Origin: an uncultured Hyphomicrobiales bacterium
Lineage (GTDB): Bacteria; Pseudomonadota; Alphaproteobacteria; Rhizobiales; CAJQND01
Length of the DNA: 7,830 bases
Reading direction: 5' to 3'
Assembly: GCA_905479595.1 (NCBI GenBank)
Contig: CAJQND010000016.1
Location: 1-7,830 of the forward strand
Position 1 is the first letter of the stretch; each line of letters begins with the position of its first letter. The position numbers and the translations under genes are program-made. Positions 1-6,986 of the stretch are shown in pieces. Under the pieces are notes generated by a model, which had not been told where the DNA came from, made no database searches, and saw only the letters and a list, made by a program, of their open reading frames with translations.

Positions 1-1
1 C

Positions 2-463
2 ATTCTCACCCTCAACGGTGATGTTGTTAAAGGTCCGCGTGATCTGGCCCGCAAAGTTGCAGAACTCAAACCCGGTACAGATGCCAAGTTTGAAATCATC
101 CGCGACGGAAAGAAGATGGTTAAAACCGTAGAACTTGGCACGTTGCCAGGTGCCAAAATGGCTTCAGCTGAAACCGGTGACGATGCACCGGAAGCCTCGC
201 TGGCTGCTCTCGGTCTGGCGGTAGCGCCTGGTGAGGGTGACGGAGTTGCCGTTGTTGATGTTGATCCAGATAGCGCAGCTGCTGCGAAAGGCCTGCGCGA
301 AGGCGACACAATTCTCAAAGTCGCCGGTGTGGCAGTCAACAAGCCTTCTGATGTCCGCCAGGCAATCACCAAGGCAAGTGAGAACGGGCGCAAGAAAGTA
401 CTTATGCTCATCCGCAGTGGTGATAATCAGCGCTTTATCGCACTGCCGCTGAAAAAAGCATAA
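2..463 (+). CDS. DegP/HtrA (Do-like) periplasmic serine protease, C-terminal part
   Basis: This is the 3' end of a gene that begins before the window; 153 residues and the TAA stop are visible. The reading frame is open from base 2, so the ATG at 116 is an internal methionine, not a start. Visible residues 1-45 are the end of a first PDZ domain (ILTLNGDVVKGPRDL, then an EIIRDGK strand). Residues about 68-150 form a second PDZ domain, with a GVAVVDVDPDSAAAAKGL segment, the usual 'GLREGDTIL' turn, and a final strand ending in IALPL. Two tandem C-terminal PDZ domains are the architecture of Do/DegP/DegQ proteases, which degrade or refold damaged proteins in the periplasm and use PDZ domains to bind exposed C-termini. 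The His-Asp-Ser protease domain lies outside the window, so catalytic competence cannot be judged. The family is firm; DegP versus DegQ naming is not, so no symbol is given. Confidence 0.9.
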   Translation: MLTLNGDVVKGPRDLARKVAELKPGTDAKFEIIRDGKKMVKTVELGTLPGAKMASAETGDDAPEASLAALGLAVAPGEGDGVAVVDVDPDSAAAAKGLREGDTILKVAGVAVNKPSDVRQAITKASENGRKKVLMLIRSGDNQRFIALPLKKA

Positions 464-598
464 CGGTTCTCTGCCCCGCCAGAAAACCGTTGGCCGGTCT
501 GGATGAGAGTTCGCTCATGGTTCCCCTCAGAGCCTCATCTGGCCGGCCCCTAACTCAGGGCTTTCTTTACCACCGCAGTTAGAAAGTTCCTCGAGCAG

Positions 599-641
599 CC
601 GGCGGCAGTGAATGTACCCATTCACCGCTGCCGGATTTTTT
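599..641 (+). terminator. Rho-independent terminator
   Basis: A 15-base arm at 599-613 pairs with 620-634 around a six-base loop (GTACCC). There is one G-U pair and one A-C mismatch in an otherwise complete G+C-rich stem. The stem is followed by A and then six T residues at 636-641, the classic form of an intrinsic terminator on the + strand. It would end transcripts from the protease gene. It lies only 35 bases before the response-regulator start, so it could also act as an attenuator for that gene if transcription begins upstream of it. Confidence 0.85.
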
Positions 642-663
642 GTCTGCGGCTGTTTTGATATGA

Positions 664-668
664 AAGGA
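664..668 (+). promoter_or_regulatory. Ribosome binding site of the response regulator
   Basis: AAGGA sits eight bases before the ATG at 677. No comparable Shine-Dalgarno sequence precedes the in-frame ATG at 725, where the conserved receiver domain begins. This favours the longer protein with a 16-residue N-terminal extension. Confidence 0.6.
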
Positions 669-676
669 ATTGGCCT

Positions 677-1399
677 ATGACTTATCAAACTCAAGTGAAC
701 CCATCTGAGCAGAGCCAAACAAATATGCGCATTTTGCTGATTGAAGACGATCTCCAGGCCGCCGGCTTTTTGTTGAAAGGCCTCCGCGAGGCAGGCCACG
801 TGGCCGATCATGCCAGTAATGGTGATGACGGATTGGAGATGGGCCGCGATGGTACCTATGACGTGATGGTCGTTGATCGCATGTTGCCGGGCCGCAATGG
901 AATTTCGGTGATTGAAACATGGCGGGCAGAAGGTGTCCGCACTCCGGTCCTGATCCTTTCAGCACTCGGTGAGGTTGATGACCGCGTGACAGGTCTGCGC
1001 GCAGGTGGAGATGATTATCTGGCCAAACCATACGCATTTTCTGAACTGTTGGCGCGGGTTGAAGGTCTGGCCCGGCGGGTAGAACCTGAGGCCGCTGCCA
1101 CCAAGTTGCAGGTTGGCGATTTGGAGCTTGATCTGCTGGCGCGCAAGTGCACCCGAGCCGGGGAGAATATTCTTTTACAGCCCCGCGAATTCCGTTTGTT
1201 GGAATATCTCATGAAGAATGCTGGCCAGGTGGTCACCCGCACCATGCTGCTGGAGCATGTATGGGACTATCATTTCGATCCGCAGACCAACGTTATCGAC
1301 GTGCATATTTCGCGGCTGCGCGGCAAGATCGATAAAAATTTCGATACACCGCTGCTGCACACAGTGCGTGGTGCTGGATATTCGATCCGTGAGGGCTAA
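677..1399 (+). CDS. OmpR/PhoB-family two-component response regulator
   Basis: This 240-residue protein has an N-terminal receiver domain and a C-terminal winged-helix DNA-binding domain. The receiver (about residues 17-130) shows the acidic pocket E23/D24 in LLIEDD, the phospho-acceptor D67 in VVDRMLPG, the switch residue S95 in LILSAL and the invariant K117 in LAKPY. The DNA-binding domain (about 143-238) has the typical LQPREFRLLEYLM helix, the V-T-R-x-x-L-L-E-x-V-W segment, the recognition-helix region NVIDVHISRLRGKID, and the terminal hairpin VRGAGYSI. All key residues are present, so a phosphorylation-controlled transcription factor is expected. The start at 677 has a good ribosome binding site; the receiver itself starts at M17 (base 725), which is an alternative. 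The cognate kinase gene overlaps its 3' end. The regulon cannot be inferred from the sequence. Confidence 0.95.
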   Translation: MTYQTQVNPSEQSQTNMRILLIEDDLQAAGFLLKGLREAGHVADHASNGDDGLEMGRDGTYDVMVVDRMLPGRNGISVIETWRAEGVRTPVLILSALGEVDDRVTGLRAGGDDYLAKPYAFSELLARVEGLARRVEPEAAATKLQVGDLELDLLARKCTRAGENILLQPREFRLLEYLMKNAGQVVTRTMLLEHVWDYHFDPQTNVIDVHISRLRGKIDKNFDTPLLHTVRGAGYSIREG

Positions 1400-2780
1400 T
1401 CTCAAAGTTCTCAACTCATCCACATTCCGCATGTCTGCGGTTTATCTGGTGGTGTTTGCGTTATCGGTCGGCGGTATCCTTTGGTATGTCTACTGGAACA
1501 CTGCTGTTTTGCTCGAACGCCAGACCGACGAGACAATTCGCACCGAAGTGACAAGTCTGGGTGAGCAGTACCGCCAGGGAGGGCTTGCCCGGCTGCTCGA
1601 CACGGTGCGGCGGCGCTCGGCCCAGGAATCCTCGCGCGGTATCTATTATTTTTCCAACCAGGTCGGACGTCGCATGTCCGGCAATCTTGATGGTCTGCCT
1701 GCAGATGCGCTCGGTAAATCGGGCTGGATTGAATTTCCCTATGAAGTAAGGGGTACTGATGATCGCCGCACCCACCGGGCACGGGCTTATTACACCCGTT
1801 TGTCTGGTGGCTTTACATTGTTGGTTGGCCGCGATGTTGAGGAACTTCGGCAGTTTGCGCAGCTCATTCGCAACACGTTGTATTACGCACTTGCTCTGGC
1901 GCTTGGTGCAGGGCTTGGCGGTGGTATTCTGATGAGCCGCAATTTCCTGAAACGGATCGATACAATTTCAGACACGTCGCGATCAATCCGCGCTGGTGAT
2001 ATGTCTGAGCGTATTCCGTTGCGCGGCACAAATGATGAGATAGATCGACTTTCGCAAAACTTGAACTCGATGCTCGATCAGATTGAGCGGCTTATGGCGG
2101 GGATGCGTGAGGTCTCAGATAATGTGGCCCACGACCTGAAAACCCCGCTGACCCGCTTGCGTGCCCGGGTTGAGGCCGCATTGCGCGAAAACTCAAAACC
2201 AGCGTTCAAGGCAGCGCTGACCGAGACCCTTGAGGAAGCAGATGAATTGTTGCGCATATTCAATGCGCTGCTTTCCATCGCGCGCGCCGAGGCCGGGCAG
2301 ACCCGTGATCAATTCGCACCGGTTGATGTGACAGAGATCGTTAATGAGATTGGCGAGCTATATGAACCGCTGGTGGAAGATGCAGGCGGTGCGTTGGAAA
2401 TAGATGCAGTAGATGGTTTGCAGGTTTCCGGCGACAGGCAATTGCTTGCCCAGGCCATTGCCAATCTCATTGATAACGCACTTAAATATGCCAAGCCGCC
2501 TGAGGGATCAGATAAAAAATTACAGATCGGCCTTAGCGCAACCACCATCCAAGGCAATACTGTGATCTCGATAACGGATAATGGTCCCGGCATTCCGGCG
2601 CGTGACTTAAACCGTGTCACAGAGCGGTTTGTGCGTCTGGATACAAGCCGTTCAGAGCCAGGCAGTGGCCTTGGTTTATCGTTGGTGCAGGGCGTGGCGC
2701 AATTGCATGAAGGCGAATTGTCGCTGATTAACCGGAATCCGGGGTTAACCGCCAAGCTGATCCTTCCCGCGCTCGCTTAA
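1389..2780 (+). CDS. Sensor histidine kinase, HAMP and HisKA type, partner of the upstream regulator
   Basis: With the GTG at 1389 as start, the protein has 463 residues. A first membrane segment spans about residues 17-36 (AVYLVVFALSVGGILWYV). A periplasmic sensor region of about 120 residues follows, with no domain I can name. A second membrane segment lies at about 163-183. Next come a HAMP linker (about 184-236) and the dimerisation domain, with phospho-acceptor H248 in VAHDLKTPLTRLR. The ATP-binding domain has the N box NLIDNALKYA (about 359-368), the G1 box DNGPGIP (397-403) and the G2 box GSGLGLSLV (425-433). All catalytic boxes are intact. The frame stays open upstream of 1389 inside the regulator gene, but that part is only a shadow. 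GTG 1389 overlaps the regulator by 11 bases and leaves a short cytoplasmic lead before the membrane helix. ATG 1431 is the alternative and would begin right at the helix. Neither has a clear Shine-Dalgarno, which suggests coupling to translation of the regulator. Confidence 0.92.
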   Translation: MRANLKVLNSSTFRMSAVYLVVFALSVGGILWYVYWNTAVLLERQTDETIRTEVTSLGEQYRQGGLARLLDTVRRRSAQESSRGIYYFSNQVGRRMSGNLDGLPADALGKSGWIEFPYEVRGTDDRRTHRARAYYTRLSGGFTLLVGRDVEELRQFAQLIRNTLYYALALALGAGLGGGILMSRNFLKRIDTISDTSRSIRAGDMSERIPLRGTNDEIDRLSQNLNSMLDQIERLMAGMREVSDNVAHDLKTPLTRLRARVEAALRENSKPAFKAALTETLEEADELLRIFNALLSIARAEAGQTRDQFAPVDVTEIVNEIGELYEPLVEDAGGALEIDAVDGLQVSGDRQLLAQAIANLIDNALKYAKPPEGSDKKLQIGLSATTIQGNTVISITDNGPGIPARDLNRVTERFVRLDTSRSEPGSGLGLSLVQGVAQLHEGELSLINRNPGLTAKLILPALA

Positions 2781-2798
2781 AACAGTTAGCTTCGCAGG

Positions 2799-5738
2799 AT
2801 GAATGATACAATTGCATCTTGCGATTTCCGCATGTCGCCACTGTTGCCTGAAGGTGGTTCACCTGATTTTCTTAGCGACCTGACGTCAGCCAGCGGCGTC
2901 CTGTTTGGGTTGCTGGCAGACAATGAACCACTACAGAAATTTCTAACGGCTGTATTGGCTGGATCGCCATATTTACGGTCATTGATGCTTCGCGATGCCG
3001 AATTTGCGTGCCGTTGCCTGGCCGAACCGGTTGATTCATTGATCGACGAGGTGGTTGCTACAACGCGCACTGCGTGGCGCGATGCATCGAGTAATTCTGA
3101 ACTGATGACGGCAATCAGGATCGGCAAGCGTCGTGCTGCGTTGCTTGCAGGGCTTTGTGATCTCGCTGGCTTGCGAGACGGCAATAAAGTCACACGCTGG
3201 ATAAGCGCGATTGCGGATGCCACATTGAACGCATCGGTGGACTTTCTGCTGGCCGATGCCCAAAACAATGGCAAACTCACCCATATAAATTTGGATACAC
3301 CGGGCGAAGGATCGGGATTTTTCGTCCTCGCCATGGGTAAATACGGTGCCCATGAGCTCAATTACTCCTCCGATGTCGACCTCATGGTTTTTTACGATCC
3401 GCAAATAGTACGCGGCGGTGAGGGGGTGGATTTACCGGTTTTCTTCGTGCGGATGACCCGCACGCTGGTGTCGATGATGCAGGATATGACGGGAGACGGC
3501 TATGTGTTCCGGATGGATTTGCGCTTGCGTCCAGACCCGCGTTCAACACCACTGGCCATGTCGCTGGATGCTGCAATCACCTATTACGAATCCATGGGCC
3601 AGAACTGGGAGCGAGCAGCGTTGATCAAGGCGCGTACAGTTGCCGGTGATACGGCGTGCGGCGATGGCTTTATGAAGGAACTTCAACCCTTTATTTTTCG
3701 CCGCTATCTCGATTTTGCAGCCATTGCAGATGTGCAGTCCATGAAACGGCAGATACATGCCCATAAAGGACATGGCAAAATTGCTGTAGCTGGTCACAAT
3801 ATCAAGCTTGGTCGCGGTGGCATTCGTGAGATCGAGTTTTTTGTCCAAACCCAACAGTTAATTGCCGGCGGGCGGGCGAAAGAATTGTGCGGTCGGCGCA
3901 CGATTGAAATGTTACAGGCACTGGTGGATGCAAACTGGATTGAGCAAAGCGTATGTGACGAACTTGCTGAGTCTTACTGGTTTCTGCGCGGCATTGAGCA
4001 CCGGTTGCAGATGCAGGATGATGCCCAAACCCACAGTTTGCCTGCGGAAGATGAAACCCTTGCCAGGTTTGTTCGTTTTGCCGGATATGAAAGCGTTGCG
4101 AAATTTGCCGAAGTGCTTACCGCGCATCAAACCAGGGTACAGGGCCATTACGAAGCTTTGTTTGAAGCTGCGGGAGAGTTGGCAGCAGAAGAGGGCAGCT
4201 TGTCTTTTACCGGTGCTGCTGATGATCCTGAAACCAAGGCAACGCTGGAAAAAATGGGATTTAAAAACCCCGCTGAGATTTCGGCGATTATTCGTTCCTG
4301 GCACCATGGCCGGTTTGCCGCAACCCGCTCAGAGCGCGCTCGAGAGCGGCTGACTGAAATCATGCCGGATCTGCTTGCAGCCCTGGCAGCAAGTGCTGAT
4401 CCAGATGTTGCCTTTACCTCGTTTGACCGGTTTCTGCGCGGATTACCTGCCGGGGTGCAACTATTCTCTCTGCTCAGTGCAAATCGGAAACTGCTTGATT
4501 TGCTCGCCATGGTTCTTGGTACCGCACCGCGCATGGCCGAAACCTTATCGCGCCGTCCACGTACTGTAGATGCCATGCTCGATCCCGGTTTTTTTGACAA
4601 GTTGCCAAGCCCGGGTGAGATGCACGCCTATGTAGCTGAACGGTTTGAGGCGGTGCAGGGCTTTGAGCACGGATTGGACGAAGCCCGGATTATTGCCAAT
4701 GAGCAGATGTTTCGCATCGGCATTGCCATTCTTACTGCCACAACCAGCCGCCAACAGGCTGGCCAGGCCTATTCGTCCCTCGCAGATGCATTGATAGATC
4801 ATTTGCTGGTCCTAGTGACACACGAGATCGAGGCAGCCCATGGGAAAATTCCCGGCAGCAGTTATGCGGTGGTGGCTATGGGCAAGCTGGGGGGCGAGGA
4901 AATGACCGCCTCGTCAGATCTCGATTTAATGATCATTTATGACATCCCGGGAGATGCAACTGGCTCTGATGGCGCGAAACCTCTCAGCCCTAACCAATAT
5001 TTTGCCCGCATGACTCAGCGCCTGATTGCAGCCCTGTCGTCACCCACCGCTGAAGGCCTTTTGTATGAAGTGGATATGCGGCTCCGGCCGTCAGGCAATA
5101 AGGGGCCGATTGCGGTCAGCCTGGCTGGTATGGTGAGCTATCATGAAAGTTCTGCATGGACCTGGGAACGCATGTCGTTGTGCCGGGCACGCGCCGTTGC
5201 GGGCAGTAAAGATCTCATGGAGCGGATTGAGGAAACCGTGCGGACGATCCTGACAAAACCGCGCGATGAGAACACCATCCGCACTGACGTACTTGATATG
5301 CGTAAACGCATGCTTGGGGAGTTGTACAAGGGTGATCGGTGGGATTTGAAACAGGTTCCAGGTGGTTTGGTTGAAGTGGAGTTCCTCTGCCAGTATCTGC
5401 AGCTTGTCCATGCCACAACAAAGCCGGAAATCCTCGCCCCAAATACAGGCAATTCGCTTATGCATATCGGCGATGCAGGCCTGCTTACCAGCGCACAGTT
5501 GGATAAATTACAATCGGCTTATGGTCTCTATCAGTCACTAACCCAGGTGTTGCGTTTATGTGTCTCTGGTCCGTTTTCAATTGAAAATGCCTCAACTGCC
5601 TTGCGCCGGTTATTGACCATTGCAGCCGATGTGCCAGACCTGCAAACTTTAGAAGCGGCTCTGGTTGAGGCAAAGTCTCAAGTGCACACAATCTTTTGCG
5701 AAATTATTGGTGATCCCGAAAGAACTGAAGATTTATAG
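2799..5738 (+). CDS. glnE: Bifunctional glutamine synthetase adenylyltransferase / adenylyl-removing enzyme
   Basis: The 979-residue product has the full length usual for GlnE. The enzyme adenylylates glutamine synthetase when nitrogen is plentiful and removes AMP by phosphorolysis when it is scarce, under control of PII protein and glutamine. Two related nucleotidyltransferase halves are visible. The N-terminal (deadenylylating) half has SSDVDLMVFYD with D192/D194, FRMDLRLRP with D240, and GRGGIREIEFF at about 338-348. The C-terminal (adenylylating) half has MGKLGGEEM followed by SSDLDLMIIYD with D707/D709, YEVDMRLRPSGNKG with D759, and PGGLVEVEF at about 854-862. Both active sites look complete. 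The start is the weak point. An in-frame TAG at 2787-2789 rules out anything longer, ATG 2799 has AGG directly against it rather than at normal spacing, and ATG 2832 (M12) is possible. It follows the kinase gene by 18 bases and probably shares its transcript. No intrinsic terminator with a T-run follows. Confidence 0.98.
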   Translation: MNDTIASCDFRMSPLLPEGGSPDFLSDLTSASGVLFGLLADNEPLQKFLTAVLAGSPYLRSLMLRDAEFACRCLAEPVDSLIDEVVATTRTAWRDASSNSELMTAIRIGKRRAALLAGLCDLAGLRDGNKVTRWISAIADATLNASVDFLLADAQNNGKLTHINLDTPGEGSGFFVLAMGKYGAHELNYSSDVDLMVFYDPQIVRGGEGVDLPVFFVRMTRTLVSMMQDMTGDGYVFRMDLRLRPDPRSTPLAMSLDAAITYYESMGQNWERAALIKARTVAGDTACGDGFMKELQPFIFRRYLDFAAIADVQSMKRQIHAHKGHGKIAVAGHNIKLGRGGIREIEFFVQTQQLIAGGRAKELCGRRTIEMLQALVDANWIEQSVCDELAESYWFLRGIEHRLQMQDDAQTHSLPAEDETLARFVRFAGYESVAKFAEVLTAHQTRVQGHYEALFEAAGELAAEEGSLSFTGAADDPETKATLEKMGFKNPAEISAIIRSWHHGRFAATRSERARERLTEIMPDLLAALAASADPDVAFTSFDRFLRGLPAGVQLFSLLSANRKLLDLLAMVLGTAPRMAETLSRRPRTVDAMLDPGFFDKLPSPGEMHAYVAERFEAVQGFEHGLDEARIIANEQMFRIGIAILTATTSRQQAGQAYSSLADALIDHLLVLVTHEIEAAHGKIPGSSYAVVAMGKLGGEEMTASSDLDLMIIYDIPGDATGSDGAKPLSPNQYFARMTQRLIAALSSPTAEGLLYEVDMRLRPSGNKGPIAVSLAGMVSYHESSAWTWERMSLCRARAVAGSKDLMERIEETVRTILTKPRDENTIRTDVLDMRKRMLGELYKGDRWDLKQVPGGLVEVEFLCQYLQLVHATTKPEILAPNTGNSLMHIGDAGLLTSAQLDKLQSAYGLYQSLTQVLRLCVSGPFSIENASTALRRLLTIAADVPDLQTLEAALVEAKSQVHTIFCEIIGDPERTEDL

Positions 5739-5843
5739 GTCTGTGATGAAATATTAGCGACGGGAAAACCGGTCCCCGCTCGTATAGAGTGCAAGAGGTG
5801 GCGAACGCCGCTTGATCTTAAACAGATTACTGAGAGGGATTAC
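5739..5843. promoter_or_regulatory. Short intergenic region with two hairpins, probable promoter region of the EF-hand/sigma cluster
   Basis: This 105-base gap separates glnE from the EF-hand gene. One imperfect hairpin runs from 5756 to 5780: AGCG and GGG on the left, CCC and CGCT on the right, a two-base bulge and a nine-base loop. It lacks a T-run and so is not a standard terminator. A second hairpin lies at 5792-5814: CAAG pairs with CTTG, and inside it GGCG at 5800-5803 pairs with CGCC at 5806-5809. TATAGA at 5783-5788 resembles a -10 box, but no matching -35 element stands at normal distance. A GGGAAAA at 5762-5768 recalls ECF-type -35 elements without a well-spaced -10. A promoter is expected here because the functional class changes; its exact position is not supported. 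Confidence 0.4.
5832..5839 (+). promoter_or_regulatory. Ribosome binding site of the EF-hand protein gene
   Basis: GAGAGGGA is a strong purine-rich Shine-Dalgarno, four bases before the ATG at 5844. The spacing is slightly short, but with the signal peptide that follows immediately it fixes the start well. Confidence 0.6.
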
Positions 5844-6314
5844 ATGACCACGTTTCCAAACAAACTGACGGCGACAGCGCTCGCGCTGGTTGGTGCTCTT
5901 GCCATTGCATCATTCGCCCAGGCAAACGCGCAGTCAGCTGACGACGGCAAAGCCGGTGGTATGAAACGATCTGATACAAATGGAGATGGAAAAATTTCTC
6001 TGGATGAAATGTCGCAACGGCGCGGTAAGCGTTTCGACAAGCTGGACGCCAATGGTGATGGCAAACTGTCGGAAGACGAACTGCGCGCGAAGATCAAGAA
6101 AAACCCGGAAAAACGCTCTAAACGCATGGTAAAGCGAATGGATAAAGATGGCGACGGAATGATTTCTCGGGAAGAATTTGATGCTCTGACGGCTAAAATG
6201 TTTTCCCGTATTGACGCCAATAGTGACGGATTTGTAGACGAGGCTGAAATGCAGACGTTCCGCAAAAAACGGCGGGATAAAAAGAATAAGCCGGCAGACG
6301 GAAACTCGAACTGA
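5844..6314 (+). CDS. Exported calcium-binding protein with four EF-hand loops
   Basis: The 156-residue product starts with a typical signal peptide: a lysine near the start, a hydrophobic core TALALVGALAIASFA (about 11-25) and a likely signal peptidase I site after AQANA (about residue 29). The mature part of about 127 residues carries four 12-residue EF-hand loops in two pairs: D44-E55 (DTNGDGKISLDE), D68-E79 (DANGDGKLSEDE), D100-E111 (DKDGDGMISREE) and D124-E135 (DANSDGFVDEAE). Each has acidic or Asn ligands at loop positions 1, 3 and 5 and Glu at position 12, so all four should bind Ca2+. The linkers and the C-terminal tail are rich in Lys and Arg. The protein probably acts in the periplasm as a Ca2+ buffer or sensor. 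It ends 45 bases before the ECF sigma gene on the same strand, so co-transcription is likely. A functional link to the sigma switch is inferred from position only. Confidence 0.9.
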   Translation: MTTFPNKLTATALALVGALAIASFAQANAQSADDGKAGGMKRSDTNGDGKISLDEMSQRRGKRFDKLDANGDGKLSEDELRAKIKKNPEKRSKRMVKRMDKDGDGMISREEFDALTAKMFSRIDANSDGFVDEAEMQTFRKKRRDKKNKPADGNSN

Positions 6315-6318
6315 TTTT

Positions 6319-6356
6319 GGCGTTCCTTGCGGCAAACGCCGCGAGAGATGGAATAG
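6319..6356 (+). promoter_or_regulatory. Leader of the sigma factor gene: competing hairpins and a two-codon mini-ORF
   Basis: GGCGTT at 6319-6324 is the exact complement of AACGCC at 6335-6340. The overlapping GCGGC at 6329-6333 pairs with GCCGC at 6338-6342 around an AAAC loop, so only one of the two hairpins can form. The second ends directly before the purine-rich stretch GAGAGATGGA (6343-6352) that serves as ribosome binding site for the TTG start at 6360. An ATG-GAA-TAG mini-ORF lies at 6348-6356, in the same frame as the sigma gene. This arrangement could tune sigma factor translation; that role is inferred. Confidence 0.35.
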
Positions 6357-6359
6357 ATT

Positions 6360-6986
6360 TTGAAGCAACCAGGCCAAACGCAAAACCGGAATGAAACCGA
6401 GGATGGTGAGTGTGCCGCCCGGTTGCTTCAACAGATCAGGTCGGGTGATGCACGCGCCTTTGAGTACATTGTTGAGAAATATTTTCAACCGGCATGGCGA
6501 GTTGCAGTGCGAATTTTGCGTAACGATGCAGAAGCCGAGGATGTGGCGCAGGAAGTGCTTTTGAAAATATGGAAAAATCCGCCCGAACTCAAACCTGGTG
6601 CATCTCTGAAAGCTTGGATTTTGCGGGTGGCAAGTAATGGTGCGATTGATCAATTGCGCAAGAAACGGCCAACAACAATGGCCGAGCTTCCAGAACGGGT
6701 TGATGCGTCGGCCTCCGTCGTGGACGTGTTGCAAGCAGACGAAGCGGCAAGCCAGGTACAGACAGCGCTGGATGGTCTTCCAGAACGCCAACGTCTGGCT
6801 CTGATCCTGACCTATTACGAGGGCATGGCCAATAAAGAAGCCGCTGAAGTCCTCGATGTGAGCGTTGATGCGCTGGAATCCCTGCTTTCGCGGGCCCGGC
6901 GTGGATTGAAGGCAACAATGAACGATGTCTGGCAGGAATTGCTGGATGATTTGGCGAAACGGCCCGTGGCTGACGGGCAGTGGTGA
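6360..6986 (+). CDS. ECF-type RNA polymerase sigma factor (sigma-70 family, regions 2 and 4 only)
   Basis: The 208-residue protein has the two-domain layout of extracytoplasmic-function sigma factors. Region 2 (about residues 33-104) includes FEYIVEKYFQPAWRVAVRIL, the core-binding helix with AEDVAQEVLLKIW (about 59-71), and the -10 recognition segment SLKAWILRVASNGAIDQLRKK. A linker of about 25 residues follows. Region 4 (about 131-184) contains LDGLPERQRLALIL and the helix-turn-helix NKEAAEVLDVSVDALESLLSRARRGLK, which contacts the -35 element. TTG at 6360 is the start because a TAG at 6354-6356 closes the frame upstream and no in-frame ATG occurs before the conserved domain; GGA at 6350-6352 gives a seven-base spacing. 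The first 20 residues are polar and unconserved in appearance. The stop codon overlaps the next gene's ATG by one base, so sigma and probable anti-sigma are coupled. The promoter it recognises is unknown. Confidence 0.92.
   Translation: MKQPGQTQNRNETEDGECAARLLQQIRSGDARAFEYIVEKYFQPAWRVAVRILRNDAEAEDVAQEVLLKIWKNPPELKPGASLKAWILRVASNGAIDQLRKKRPTTMAELPERVDASASVVDVLQADEAASQVQTALDGLPERQRLALILTYYEGMANKEAAEVLDVSVDALESLLSRARRGLKATMNDVWQELLDDLAKRPVADGQW

Larger units (their letters stand above)
464..676. other. Structured intergenic region between protease and response regulator
   Basis: This 213-base gap holds no credible gene but several inverted repeats in a row. AACGGTT at 462-468, overlapping the protease stop codon, is the exact complement of AACCGTT at 485-491. 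GGCCGG at 492-497 pairs with CCGGCC at 543-548, and inside it GATGAG at 502-507 pairs with CTCATC at 534-539. CTAACT at 550-555 pairs with AGTTAG at 577-582. An intrinsic terminator closes the region (listed separately). ATGAG at 503-507 can also pair with CTCAT at 514-518, so two folds compete. I could not pick out a convincing sigma-70 promoter for the downstream regulator. The region may be a 3' UTR, a small RNA or an attenuating leader; the sequence does not decide between these. Confidence 0.6.

Noticed and set aside
1218..1388. Upstream extension of the histidine kinase frame into the regulator gene
   Set aside because: The extra 57 residues are Cys/Arg-rich and unlike any kinase N-terminus, and they overlap the regulator's DNA-binding domain. 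The membrane helix right after GTG 1389 fits a normal start.
2309..2755. A 148-codon minus-strand open frame inside the kinase ATP-binding domain
   Set aside because: It lies fully antisense to conserved N, G1 and G2 boxes and shows no domain of its own.
3862..4353. A 163-codon + strand open frame in another phase inside glnE
   Set aside because: glnE is intact across this stretch, and the alternative product is a basic, Cys/Leu/Arg-rich translation with no known motif.
5756..5780. Possible intrinsic terminator of glnE
   Set aside because: The stem is short with a two-base bulge and is followed by CGTATAG rather than a T-run, so it does not meet the standard for an intrinsic terminator.
5762..5788. 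Possible ECF-sigma autoregulatory promoter (GGGAAAA then CGTATAGA) before the EF-hand gene
   Set aside because: The distance between the two elements is about 12 bases, shorter than the 16-17 usual for ECF promoters, and neither element matches a consensus closely.
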